Program-made: the position numbers and the translations under genes
NCBI GenBank assembly: GCA_021613375.1
Contig: CM038722.1
Coordinates: 30,021,903-30,085,902, forward strand
Source of the DNA: Megaleporinus macrocephalus
Lineage: Eukaryota; Chordata; Actinopteri; Characiformes; Anostomidae
Direction: 5' to 3'
DNA: 64,000 nt
Notes under the pieces: model-generated
What the model saw: the letters and a program-made list of their open reading frames with translations, nothing else
Databases searched by the model: none
Told to the model about the DNA's origin: nothing
Shown: positions 9,438-18,989 of the stretch, in pieces
How the letters are laid out: every line of letters starts with the position of its first letter
Position numbering within the stretch: position 1 is the first letter of the stretch

Positions 9438-11565
9438 TAACATTACTATAACACACAGCAACATGCATAACAGTGTAATAACGTATATATAACATATATT
9501 GCATAGTGGTGCGTTCACCTATTTTCACTTGCCATTTGATCAGGGGTGCCCAAACTTTTGCACACGGCTGTGTACACAATAAATAAAGCAAGGGTTTACT
9601 AGCAGCGCGAGAGAGACGCGGCGGCGATGGCGAAACGTTTACGCTTCATTTACAATAAAATGCATTAAAAATAACAATAAATAAATAAATAAATAGAACC
9701 CCAGCAACGCGCGCGCGCGCTCACGCACTACTGTTTACAGTGGCGTCATAAAGAACAACAATTCCCTCTGCAGCCATAACGATATCATCTCTCATGAATG
9801 AACGCTTTTTCCTCGACCGGGCTGGAGGGATGAGCACCAGGCGTGTCGAGTTAACTCACTTTTGTTCTAACAACAAAAACAAAAAAGCATTTCATATAGT
9901 TCTATAAAGTCTAAACTCCTTTAAGGCGCTACGTGTTCACAAGAGGGTTGAATACATCAGCGTGGTCGGTGCAGTTTGTCTAGTTGTGCACAGAATAGTG
10001 AGCAGTTGAACGCAGAACCATTTGAATGCACGCTATTTTGTTTTGTGTATGATGGAAAGCCTGTACTATGAAGAACATTGAAAGAGTCAATGAATCCCAT
10101 AACATAATACAGTATATATGCTCTGATTATCTGAGTGATGTTCTGATCATAACAGGATCTTCACTGTATTTCCAGTATCTGTTTAAAACTCAGTAACAAT
10201 CTGCAACAGTGATCAAACGGATCTTATTTATGGTTGAAACCTGTTCTTTTAAAAAATGGCTCTATATAGCGCATGTTGTTTACTTGGTTAATATATAGAA
10301 TCCTAGTTATTATGAATAATATTCTTATAACGGCATATATTTGTTTTTCAATCAGTGAAATTTTCAACTATTTTTCTACTGATCACTTCTGTAATTATTT
10401 TTTTTTTGCAGCATAATCCTCAGTAAATATTTTACAGGCTAAGAATCAACTCTAAAATAAAGAAAACTCTAAAATTAGCTCCCTGTAATAGATCCAGTTG
10501 GTCATGACTCTCCAGTCAAATACTAAAAATATCAAAAAGGTTTTTTTCAACAATTTCAGGACTCTTTTTTTTTTATTCCAGCCAAAGAAGCTACACTGTC
10601 CTGATTGTGCCAACATGTTAGCCAGGCAGCCATCAAACGAGGTTCTTTAAGGTTCTTCCTTAGTAAAGACAGTGCTGGTGTATAGAGCTGTGGAAGTAAA
10701 TATTCATTCATTTCAGAATAACATATAACATTTTTCTGTTGAACCTTTTTTGAAATGCTACTAAGATTTTAAGAGTCTGCAGTGGGAGTGGAGCCGTTTT
10801 AGACTAAATACAGCTACATTTCATCATGCAAACTATCTGCTTGTTGTCTGTATTTGCGTGTGTATTTGCGCCAAGAATAAAAATTTTCCAACATGGCGTT
10901 TTTTTTAAATATACACAAAATTAAATAAATAAACGTTTTAAAACCCTGGACAGCGAGAAACTGGACAGCTTTCAGATAGGTGACTTTCTGAATCTCTAAT
11001 AGTGAATTAATCAACTGATAATCAGTTATATGAAGTCAATAATTTTCATAAATAAAGGCAATCTCAATACTTGTTTGTTTGAAGTTTTAAAGTTTAAGCC
11101 CCTTATTTTTAGAACTCCAATTATAATTATCTTCAGAGAACACGTTAATTTGGCTGCCTTTAAATTTTAAATTTGCTTAATTAGCCAAATTTACTTTTGA
11201 GGTTAAAACAATAAATATATTTTTTATACTGTTGTTAATTATTAAACTTGCACTAAGTTTTATTCCCCGTGTTTATTGATATTTACTCACATATCAATGC
11301 TGAATTAACTCACTCAGTTCACTCATCCAGATTTAAATGACCACTCTAACTGAATCACGCGCTGTACACGTTTATCAACAGGCCTATTGGACTTAATCCA
11401 TACGCGTATTCGAGTTAATCCAACGCTGTAGGTGTTAATCCAACACTACAAGGCTTAATCTCCGACTCAATCCACCGCCGTGTTAATCCAGCACGTGCAA
11501 ACACATGGTTCTAGATAGCATTCCCAGGCTTGTTTCGTGCCTCCTTTACGCACCCGCTGAGCCAT
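5260..11565 (-). CDS. meis1: MEIS1-type TALE homeobox transcription factor, 5' coding part (exons 1-6; C-terminal half outside window)
   Basis: Six exons join in frame on the minus strand: 11565-11554, 8029-7908, 7341-7203, 7101-7051, 6943-6893 and 5406-5260. They give 174 residues. MEIS proteins bind DNA through a TALE homeodomain and partner PBX and HOX proteins through an N-terminal MEIS/PKNOX domain. That domain is complete here, from [16 protein letters not shown] (about residue 46) to ISCLKGKMP (about residue 145). The stretch [17 protein letters not shown] matches MEIS1 ([17 protein letters not shown]) better than MEIS2 as I recall it, and the divergent SPRED2 neighbour agrees with human 2p14. 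Exon lengths and intron phases match the MEIS1 pattern, including two successive 51-bp exons. Only 44 residues precede GHPLF, against about 80 in human MEIS1. The homeodomain and C-terminus were not found between 1 and 5,259. The family call is secure. Assignment to a particular teleost copy (1a or 1b) is not possible from this sequence alone. Confidence 0.93.
5487..6866. repeat. Compound trinucleotide array with embedded higher-order repeat (meis1 intron 5)
   Basis: Runs of ACT, ACC and AAT trinucleotides alternate with a unique spacer of about 60 bp beginning agccatgataaaatgaat and ending agagacctacaat. The spacer plus its triplet runs recur about every 155-190 bp, starting near 5522, 5702, 5894, 6060 and 6219, with two shorter relatives near 6376 and 6533. 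The array fills most of intron 5. Long frames on both strands here (poly-L/N/I or poly-S) are artefacts. Confidence 0.93.
6893..6943 (-). CDS. meis1: meis1 exon 5 (51 bp), MEIS domain
   Basis: The reverse complement reads ttttatag, then ATG GTT CAG TCC through GAA AAG, then gtgagc. It encodes [17 protein letters not shown], against [17 protein letters not shown] in human MEIS1. Both ends are phase 0. The exon's downstream donor lies only a few tens of bases from the edge of the trinucleotide array that fills intron 5. Confidence 0.96.
7051..7101 (-). CDS. meis1: meis1 exon 4 (51 bp), MEIS domain
   Basis: The exon encodes [17 protein letters not shown] between gtgtttcag and gtcagt. Human MEIS1 has IRAEKPLFSSNPELDNL in a 51-bp exon at the same place. 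It is separated from exon 3 by an intron of only 101 bp. Phase 0 at both ends. Confidence 0.96.
7203..7341 (-). CDS. meis1: meis1 exon 3, start of MEIS/PKNOX domain
   Basis: 139 bases between a strong pyrimidine-rich acceptor (cttctccag, AG at 7343-7342) and a gtcggt donor (7202-7197). The first base completes the split GGT glycine. The rest encodes [33 protein letters not shown] and [13 protein letters not shown], 46 residues at the same length as in human MEIS1. This is the first helical part of the PBX-interaction domain. Substitutions relative to mammalian MEIS1 (for example [14 protein letters not shown] for SESFNEDIAVFAKQ) are moderate for such a conserved protein and fit a fast-evolving duplicate. 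Confidence 0.97.
7380..7907. other. meis1 intron 2, AT-rich with imperfect TA tract
   Basis: This stretch between exons 3 and 2 is very AT-rich. It contains poly-T and TTTG runs near 7588-7620 and an imperfect (TA)n stretch at about 7780-7884 that ends some 25 bp before the exon 2 donor. I see no gene in it. Confidence 0.8.
7908..8029 (-). CDS. meis1: meis1 exon 2, N-terminal region ending in RRDKDAIYG
   Basis: 122 bases lie between an acceptor (ttctcag, AG at 8031-8030) and a donor (gtacgg from 7907). They encode 40 residues plus two bases of a split glycine codon. The 3' half, [11 protein letters not shown], is the conserved lead-in to the MEIS domain. The 5' half, [15 protein letters not shown], is very short and contains a duplicated PDPLYP block. 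In human MEIS1 the corresponding exon is about twice as long and rich in His, Gly and Met. The N-terminal part has therefore diverged strongly or been deleted while the reading frame was kept. An alternative upstream acceptor giving a longer exon is possible, but I see no MEIS-like residues there. Confidence 0.93.
9048..9575. mobile_element. Probable mariner-type MITE containing a TA tract
   Basis: The left edge near 9050 reads gtgctaaagttgaaacacc. The right edge near 9528-9572 reads gatcaggggtgcccaaactt, then ttgcacac. These are imperfect inverted copies of the cap typical of many fish Tc1/mariner MITEs. No transposase remains. The boundaries are approximate. Confidence 0.5.
9355..9435. repeat. 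(TA)n microsatellite
   Basis: About 40 perfect TA dinucleotides. Confidence 0.97.
11394..11489. promoter_or_regulatory. Cluster of TAATCC homeodomain-type motifs next to meis1 exon 1
   Basis: TAATCC starts at 11394, 11416, 11436 and 11484, with near-matches TAATCT at 11456 and CAATCC at 11468, all on the plus strand. Spacings are 22, 20, 20, 12 and 16 bp. TAATCC is the core site of K50 homeodomains (OTX, PITX, GSC, CRX). The cluster ends about 60 bp inside intron 1. Degenerate tandem duplication of one unit is an alternative explanation, although the sequence between motifs differs. Confidence 0.4.
11554..11565 (-). CDS. meis1: meis1 exon 1 coding part (MAQR)
   Basis: The reverse complement reads ATG GCT CAG CGG followed directly by a gtgcgt splice donor (11553-11548). 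MAQR is the N-terminus of MEIS1/MEIS2 proteins, and the vertebrate first coding exon ends at this residue in phase 0, matching the phase-0 start of exon 2. The start codon has G at +4 but C at -3. Only four residues support the call, but their exact match, the adjoining donor and the correct phase make it convincing. The upstream 5' UTR extends to the right by an unknown length. Confidence 0.85.
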
Positions 11566-12110
11566 GAGTTCGAGGCTGCTCCCGCGTGCCGCTCCGTCCG
11601 AGTTCGGCCTTCACACACACACACACACACACTCACTCACACACACACACGCACGCACGCACGCACACGCACGCGCGCACACAAACACTCGCGCGCGCAC
11701 ACGCACACTACATCAGGATGTGATCCCGATCCTGGCTCGTGGGTTCCTTATAAGCAACAACAGCATAATCCAGTCAGAGAGGCTCGCGCAGGCTTTTGGG
11801 GCAGAAGGCCGGTCAGTGCTGGTTGAAATGTCCCCCCTGCCCCCCCACCCCCCACACCACCTCCTCCTCCTCCTCTGGCCCCCGCAGGTATTAATCAATA
11901 TCGATCAGTGGAGTGGTCAATAGTGTCCGTAAACTCCAGATGAAGCTCCATTCCCGTCTGCGATCACTCAACTCGCCTGTTCTTAATGCAATACAGTGTC
12001 TTCCAGCCGAGGAGGTGGAGGAGGTGGTGGAGGAGAAGGAGGAGGAGGAGGAGGGTGTTCGGAGGCCTTAAAGGAGCCGCAGCGAGTGGACCGTATGGGT
12101 GACAGTGTGT
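11566..12110 (-). promoter_or_regulatory. Probable meis1 5' UTR and promoter region
   Basis: This CG-rich block lies directly upstream of the MAQR start codon. It contains a CA/CGCA microsatellite (11612-11710), a GGA-rich purine tract (12008-12056) and CpG-rich flanks. The local composition change from AT-rich surroundings fits a CpG promoter. I cannot place the transcription start. Confidence 0.5.
11612..11710. repeat. (CA)n/(CGCA)n microsatellite in probable meis1 5' UTR
   Basis: CA dinucleotides grade into CGCA and CG-rich runs. On the meis1 strand this would be a GT-rich element beginning about 50 bp before the start codon. Confidence 0.9.
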
Positions 12111-12249
12111 GACTGTGAACACAACACCAAACACAGCTCTGTAAGATAACTGTGATATACTGATTTTATGGAATTGGGGCCCAAATCTAGTTTGATTGCA
12201 TATAATTTTTTAATTAATAATTTAAAAAAAATCGAGAGTTGTACGTGGT

Positions 12250-12690
12250 TTCAAACTTGTGTTTTGGATTTCTGAACAGAATGAGAGTTCTGGTCCAAAC
12301 CACATTAAATAGTTTATATGAACTCAAGCACTGTTTTGAAGTATATGTTTTGGATTTCTGAACAGAATCAGAATTTTTAATGAATCTGTTTTTTTCAGGT
12401 TCTGGTCCAAACCACATTCCTAAAATATTATTCAAATCACATTTCTGGAGATACACTTTTGGTTATTTAGAATCTTAAATAGTTTATATGAACTCAAGCA
12501 CTGTTTTGAAGTATGTGTTTTGGATTTCTGAACAGAATCAGAATTTTTAATTAATCTATTTTTTCAGGTTCTGGTCCAAACCACATTACTAAAATATTAT
12601 TAAAATCACATTTCTGGAGATACACTTTTGGTTATTTAGAATCTTAAATGGTTTATATGAACTCAAAACAAGCACTGTTTTGAAATATGA
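12250..12690. repeat. Tandem triplication of about 170 bp upstream of meis1
   Basis: The phrase gtttatatgaactcaa recurs near 12312, 12482 and 12650. Each copy is preceded or followed by ggatttctgaacagaatc and tctggtccaaaccacat. The period is about 169-170 bp. Two copies are nearly identical; the outer ones are partial. Confidence 0.85.
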
Positions 12691-12781
12691 TCGATTAGTC
12701 TGTATTTCTGTTTAAGCGTTTTAAGATCAATTCCGATTTCAAATAAAAATCCGTCAAAAAACCGTTGGCCCAGTCTATGCC

Positions 12782-12812
12782 GTTACTATAGCAACAGCGT
12801 CACTATAGCAAT
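12782..12812. promoter_or_regulatory. Two tandem RFX X-box-like motifs
   Basis: GTTACTATAGCAAC (12782-12795) and GTCACTATAGCAAT (12799-12812) both fit the imperfect palindrome bound by RFX factors (GTTNCC-AT-GGNAAC type), spaced 17 bp apart. They could also belong to a dispersed repeat. Confidence 0.35.
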
Positions 12813-12894
12813 GAATGCGCGCCTGATCACTTTGTGGCCCAAACGGTGGTAAACATAGGATTAAAAACAGAAACGAATTCGAATTTAATGCAGT

Positions 12895-13610
12895 GTGAAC
12901 ACATCTTATTTCTCAGATTTACTGGGGTATTTTTCAGAAGTAAATAAGATAAACATTTGGAGTTAGTTTTGACGATTGCACACGTTTTGTATCAAAAGTA
13001 GATAACGCTAAGCTACATACATTTTAAGCTATATACATTATATACATACGATGTTCTATATTTTAAACTCGTTTAATTTGTCAAATCTCACATATGCAGT
13101 CGCTCCCCACCACGTACACAGTTTTATTATGAACTGCAATATACTTTAAACTAACTATTGTAAAAGCCAGTAGAAATAGTCTCAAATGACACGTCTTCTC
13201 TGTTTGGGAAGGAGATGTATTCTTTAAAACAGTGAAAAGCTTAAAGATAGAAAGAAAAATATTTTTAAATTAGATGTGAGGATATTCATTTCCCCCTGGG
13301 ATCAATAAAGTATCTCTGATTCTGATTCTGATTCTGATAAAGATGTGACATTTTCGAGCCAAGGTTTAACATCATGCTTTAAAAGACATACAAGCCTACA
13401 TTTTAAGGATTGTCTGGATTTATAAAGATTAATTTTATGATAACATTATGACACAGACTAGAATAGTTCACAAGCAACAAAACCATTTCACTGAAAAAGG
13501 AGCTTACGCAAAGTTTTATTGCTTTTATCTTGTATTAAACGCAAATCTCCATTTTACTCAATGCGCTTGGCGCCCCCTGCTGACTCGTCCTGCTCCATAC
13601 CGCAGGCTAT
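12895..13610. repeat. Intergenic duplicated segment, copy 1
   Basis: Landmarks shared with 14585-15480 in the same order: tttactgg..tatttttcaga, gtaaacatttgga-like text, the ccagtagaaatagtct region, gtttgggaagga..tgtattc, and finally ccattttactcaa followed by ggcgccccctgctg. The tail at 13290-13340 (ctgggatcaataaagtatc, then tctgattctg repeats) looks like a LINE or SINE 3' end inserted in this copy only. Confidence 0.7.
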
Positions 13611-13919
13611 TTGAAGCATATGACCTACATTCAGCTATGCTCTTAAGAATTAATAGAAAGTTTAATAACAACACATAATGTATTAAACGTGTCTACACAC
13701 AGTCTGTCCTTTATTTTCTTTTAAAAGTTGTTCTATTTTGGATTAATATCAAATGCATCATGGAATTATTGTGGTTTTATTGAACATCTGATTGGCTAGT
13801 TGAAAGCTGCACGCAGATTAGCTAGTACAATCCTGTGCTATGATTGGTTAGTGAAACCTTGCTGTAATTGGATTGGCTAAGCTGCAGCTCCATTTAGTTA
13901 TGCACCTGAAATGAGACTC

Positions 13920-14280
13920 CATGGCTTCTATAGAAAGGGAAATTGTTCTACTTAGAACAATGAGTTCCATATAGAACCATTTGCAAACCTAAATCAGTGT
14001 TTTCATGGTGCTTTGGTTCTTCAGACTGATGTTCTTCAGACTGATGAACCTTGTTTTGTTTTGTATAACACCAAAAAAGGTTCTGTTATTGTTACAGTGT
14101 CAAGGTGGTAGCACCATTATGATGCTATATAGAACTATAAGCAACATCCTCCTTTAATCTGAAGAACAATTTTATCATGCAAAGATCCATTTTAGCATTC
14201 AAATGGCTTTATATAGAATTTGTGGTTCTTACTAGAACCATTGCTTTTACTACAGAACCCTTTTTTTAAGAGTGTAGTGG
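13920..14280. repeat. AGAACC-rich palindromic dispersed repeat
   Basis: Inverted occurrences of agaacca and ggttct surround ttctcc/ttcag-type text (for example ttctacttagaacaatg at the left and agaacccttttttaagagtg at the right). Related fragments sit near 8690-8790, 9200-9310 and 10620. It is probably a non-autonomous DNA element. Confidence 0.5.
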
Positions 14281-14584
14281 AACCCTCTAATCTGTCTTGT
14301 TGAGTGCCGTCCTCGAGCTGCAACCTAATTGGCTAGTTGGATTCAACAGCTTGATTGATCTGTAGATTCTTGCAGTATTATCGGCTCACAATTACTGCCT
14401 AGTAGAAACCTGAAACGTGATTGGCTACTAGAATACAGCGATATGAGTAAACCAATAACAACTATCAGTGTAAGCAGTCCACAAAGTTCACAGCACCTCA
14501 ATGTACCATTCAGTTCATCCATCCGGTTACATATTTATACAGAACCATTTAATGACAAGAACCAAAAGTGAAAACAATCTTGGT

Positions 14585-15485
14585 CCTCAGTTTTACTGGA
14601 TTATTTTTAGAATTAAATTAAGTAAACATTTGGATATAGTTTTTATTTGTGTATCTATTTGTACATAATAGAAGAATCTGAAAATAGGGGCCATATATAT
14701 ATATATATATATATTTCTTACAGATTTAAAACATTTATTTAATTTGTCAAATATTTTTAAATAAATATTGTACATTTCAATACCAGCCAGTAAAATAGTC
14801 TAAACTTACAGAACAGTGCACAAGTTTTAGGCACTTGGACACATTATTACATTTAAAAAGCTATTTGTTTGCTCAGCAAAACACACTAAACCCATCCATT
14901 ATTTTCCACTTTACCCTGCTAGTCAGGTTTCAGCCAAACACTTTATTTTTTAAATATTTAAACAGTATTAATACTATAAGTAGATCTTTTACATACGTCA
15001 GTGTGTTTATTTAACTCTTTCCAAGCTTCTCCTTCTATAAACAACCCAGTATAATTATCAGTTCTCATCTAATACCTGCTCAGTACTTCATTAAGCTAAA
15101 TCAAGATTGCTGCTGAAGGAACTGAACACATACATACAATGTCTGGGGCGTCCAGGAGAAATCTGGAACTACACTTTGTTCTTCAAACTGGAGCTCAAGA
15201 TATGATCTACTTCTTTCACAATAAGATATTCATGTTATTTTGTATTATATTTATAATTACTTACATATGTTCTAATCAGATCTGGTGTTATTACTGGTGA
15301 TGATTTACTCCTATTGCTGAGATAAAGGGCTTTGGTGCCCAAGACTTTTATACAGTACTGTATATATCTTCTCCGTTTGGGAAGCAAATGCATTCTTTAA
15401 AATATAAAACAGAAAAAGAAATTAAAATAATTTTCAAAGCTCCATTTTACTCAAGGCAGTTGGCGCCCCCTGCTGGTGTAAATGC
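14585..15485. repeat. Intergenic duplicated segment, copy 2 (split by a MITE)
   Basis: It carries the same landmarks as 12895-13610 but is interrupted between about 14809 and 15360 by a mariner-type MITE. It also contains a short TA tract (14693-14714). Confidence 0.7.
14809..15360. mobile_element. Tc1/mariner-type MITE with TA target duplication
   Basis: The left end reads cagaacagtgcacaagtttt then aggcac. The inverted right end reads cagtactgtataaaagtctt then gggcac. I count 19 matches over 26 positions. TA flanks both ends (14807-14808, 15361-15362). The element interrupts an older duplicated segment, so it inserted afterwards. It has no coding capacity. Confidence 0.75.
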
Positions 15486-15984
15486 TGTGGACTTTGTATC
15501 TATTGAAGTTTTGTAAGGAACCAACAGTGGTTCTTCTCTAGCATTGCTCCACCCAACCTTTTAGACACCTCTACTGTAGCGAGGGTACCCGGGTCCTGAA
15601 GAGCCACAGTCCTGCAAGAGTCTCCTTCTTCTGAAAGCCCAGTTTCAGGCCATAAAGTTTATTAAGGTAATGAGCTGAAGAAGGTCTGGTAACTGAAGTG
15701 CAGCTACAGTTCTGCAGTCCATCTGCACCACTGTATATATCCCTGCATCCTAGTCGTAACACTATGACTTTATATAGAGCTGGTTTCCACCAGATTCTCA
15801 AAATATCTAAAACTCAGTGGTTGAGATGTAAACAAATGTTGTTCAGAGTGGACGGATGTGAAATGGTTCACTGTGGAGAAACATACAGATATCAGCCTAG
15901 ATATCTCTACAGTGGTGGTTAATGGAACCAGGGGCGCCATGTCTAGTCTTTACTTTCAGTGTAAGTCAGTGGAACCTACATTGT

Positions 15985-17160
15985 CCTCTGTCTGCGTCCT
16001 CTCTCTGTCTGTCTCACTCTCTCACTGTTTTTCTTTCTGCTCTCTCTCTCTCTGTTTTACTCTCTTGCTATCTCCCTCTCTGTCCTCTCTATGTCTTAGT
16101 CACTGGCTGTCTCACTCTTTCACCATCTTCCTATTTTGCTCTGTCTCTCACCCTGTCTCTTTCTCTGTCTCACTCTGTGTCTCTTTCTGTGTCTCTCTCT
16201 GCTGTTTCCAAAACTGAAGTTCAAAAAAACTGATTAAAGCTACAGAGAAGATGAGACTCCTAACAAACCCCTGGAAGACCTGGTAGACCACCAACACCGT
16301 CCACATCCGATAAACAGCACTTAAAGCTTTGAGATAAAAGAGAACGTCAAGCTCCACTCTTGCTTCACATCTGAAAACATCCATAGGTGTTTCTGTCCAT
16401 CCTTCCACTGTCCTCTCTATGTCTTAGTCACTGTCTCACTCACTCACCGTCTTCCTGTTTTGCTCTCTGTCCCTCACCCTATCTCCCTCTCTGTCCTCTT
16501 TCTCTGTCTCACCCTGTGTCTCTTTCTGTGTCTCTCTCTGCTGTTTCCAAAACTGAAGTTCAAAAAAACTGATTAAAGCTACAGAGAAGATGAGACTCCT
16601 AACAAACCCCTGGAAGACCTGGTAGACCACCAACACCGTCCACATCCGATAAACAGCACTTAAAGCTTTAAGATGAAAGAGAACGTCAAGCTCCACTCTT
16701 GCTTCACATCTGAAAACATCCACAGGTGTTTCTGTCCATCCTTCCACTGTCCTCTCTATGTCTTAGTCACTGTCTCCCTCTCTCACCGTCTTTCTGTTTT
16801 GCTCTCTGTCCCTCACCCTATCTCCCTCTCTGTCCTCTTTCTCTGTCTCACCCTGTGTCCCTCTCTGTTGAGGGAGACAATAAGAGAGCGAGACAGATAG
16901 AAAACAGATAGAAAGAGGTGCTGTCTCCCTCTCTTGCTGACTGCAACATTTTCTCCCTATCTGTCCTCCTTCTCTGTCTTCCTCACCCTCCTCTTTCTGT
17001 ATCTCTCTTAATGTCTCCCTCACTGTCTTATTTTCTCGCTGTCTCCCTGTGTTTTACTTTCTCACGGTCTCCCTCTGTCTCCCTCTCTATCGTCTCTCTC
17101 TCAGTCTCACTCTCTCTTATGGCTCCCTCTGTCCTTATTCTGTCTCACTGTCTCGCTCTG
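15985..17160. repeat. CT-rich minisatellite region with a 339-bp tandem duplication
   Basis: Degenerate tctctgtctc-type text is interrupted by two near-identical Tc1-like fragments beginning at 16202 and 16541, 339 bp apart. Each carries ctgtttccaaaactgaagtt at its start and ttctgtccatccttccactg at its end. The duplicated unit therefore includes both transposon-derived and CT-rich DNA. Confidence 0.85.
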
Positions 17161-18189
17161 TCCGCTACACATTTACTGAGTTTTTATATCGTCTGTGTCC
17201 AGAGGAAAACAAGTCTCTCCAAAACTGCAGCTATACAGGATAGAACCAAAACAATGTAAATCCATGGAACAAGAACGTTCTCCAAAGTCATTTTTGGAGC
17301 ACTTTCTTTGGTCCATTCGTCCAATTTTCAACCAATGTAAATGGCAACTGCTGTGTTCACATAACGTAGAAAATTAAAAACTGACCAAAATGTAGGTATA
17401 TGTAAGCTGGTGGTGTTGAAATAGTGGAAAACCTGAAGTTTTGCTTCACAATGCATCAAACATATCCCTCCGTGTCATAAGTTTATCTAAATACATAGAA
17501 AAAAATATATATTTTAAACTAAAATACATAAACAGTGTCTCAGATTTCAGGCAGTGTATATCAAACCATTTAATATTATAATATTAATAAGCTTTTAAAG
17601 GTGGACGTCTGGTTCCCATCACCACTATTGTGAACAGTTCTGACTGGGTAAGTTTCTCTAAGATGAAATATTTCACTCCTTCCAACGTTGTTTACATCTT
17701 AAAGGTTTAATGAAGCAGACATTTTGAAAACTTTTGAAGTTCCCCTTTACTGAAAGAAATACAGTGTAAATGCAAGATATGACCACGAGGTGGCAGAAGA
17801 TATCCGTTTTGATTTTATTGCTTTTAAAACACTAGAATAGTTGTGGTGTTATAAAACATTCCTTGTGCAATGTTCGCCCTAAACTACATAACAAACTAGC
17901 TTCATTCATTAATTTACTCATTCACTCATTTACATCTTCACCCGCCATAATAACCATCTGAGGAATCTCATTAACTTGTAACCATAGCAGCAATATAGTT
18001 AATGCATAATTTCTAACTGATAATTTCTTTGTAAAATCTTTCCTTCTTTCTCTGTAGTTTAAAGCGGTGAAGCTTGTTTTGGATGTTTAATAAGTACCAC
18101 TTCAGTAGTTAATCAGTAAAAAATATTATATAGAGTATAATAACCATGGCCACATATTAGTAATCCACGTTCGGAGAGAGCAAGTCGAT

Positions 18190-18690
18190 GGAAATCTTCC
18201 AAAACTGAAGTTCAAAAAAACAGATTAAAGCTACAGAGAAAAAGAGACTCCTAACAACCACCTGGAAGACTTAGTAGACCACCAACACTGTCCACATTCC
18301 ATAAACAGCACTTAAAGCTTTGAGATAAAAGAAAACTTCAAGCTCCAATCTTGCTTTACTTTTGAAAACATCCACAGGTGTTTCTGTCCATCCTTCCACT
18401 GTGAGAAGACACCTCAGCACCATGGGTCTGAAAGGATGTGTAGCTGTTCATTGAGAAAAGGAGATACAGACACATCAAACAAAGAAGCTGCTGGTGGTCT
18501 CAGAACAACGGACTGACCACTACAGAATCCAGAACCTCAACATCACTGAATGTGTTTGGGGTTGTTTGGATGGTGAGAAGCAGAAAATGATAAAGCAGCT
18601 TCTGAGACTGAACTGTGGAGGTGAGTCTCTGTGAGAAACTGAAAGTGAGTCTCCTGAAAAGAATGGAAGTTGTAATGAAGGTAAACATAC
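18190..18690 (+). mobile_element. Decayed Tc1/mariner-like element (copy D)
   Basis: It shares blocks with 440-1010 and the fragments at 16202 and 16541. The stretch near 18530-18590 reads conceptually NLNITECVWGCLDGEKQKM, similar to the Tc1 transposase C-terminus (SPDLNIIECVW-like). The N-terminal and catalytic regions are unreadable. Confidence 0.7.
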
Positions 18691-18989
18691 TATATATAGT
18701 TTCTGTTATATGTTTCCCATTTGGTTTAGATAATAAAAATTCAATAACTTGAACAATGGCTGGTGTTTTTAACAGTGTTCTACGTTATTTTCAGTGTACA
18801 AACAAAATATTGAAATTGAAATTAAAATATTGCACCTTCATTTTTAAAAATACGCACTGAAAGACTAAACATGTGTAAATGATGTGCTCATTAGAATCAA
18901 GCAAAACCAAAGCAGCACATATAAACACACACTCTGGTGTTACACTCTCTTTCCGCCAGTAGAGGGTGCTGGGTGACACTCGCTTTTTC

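Larger units (their letters stand above)
8030..11553. other. meis1 intron 1
   Basis: This 3.5-kb intron holds AGAACC-rich dispersed repeat fragments near 8690-8790 and 9200-9310, a mariner-type MITE with an internal TA tract (about 9048-9575), CG-rich DNA near 9600-9850, and otherwise unique AT-rich DNA to about 11300. A cluster of TAATCC motifs lies just 3' of exon 1. No coding exon was seen. Confidence 0.7.

Noticed and set aside
9761..9800. ATG GCT GCA GAG G on the minus strand as meis1 exon 1
   Set aside because: It encodes MAAEG rather than MAQR and has no splice donor at the required place; the site at 11554-11565 fits exactly.
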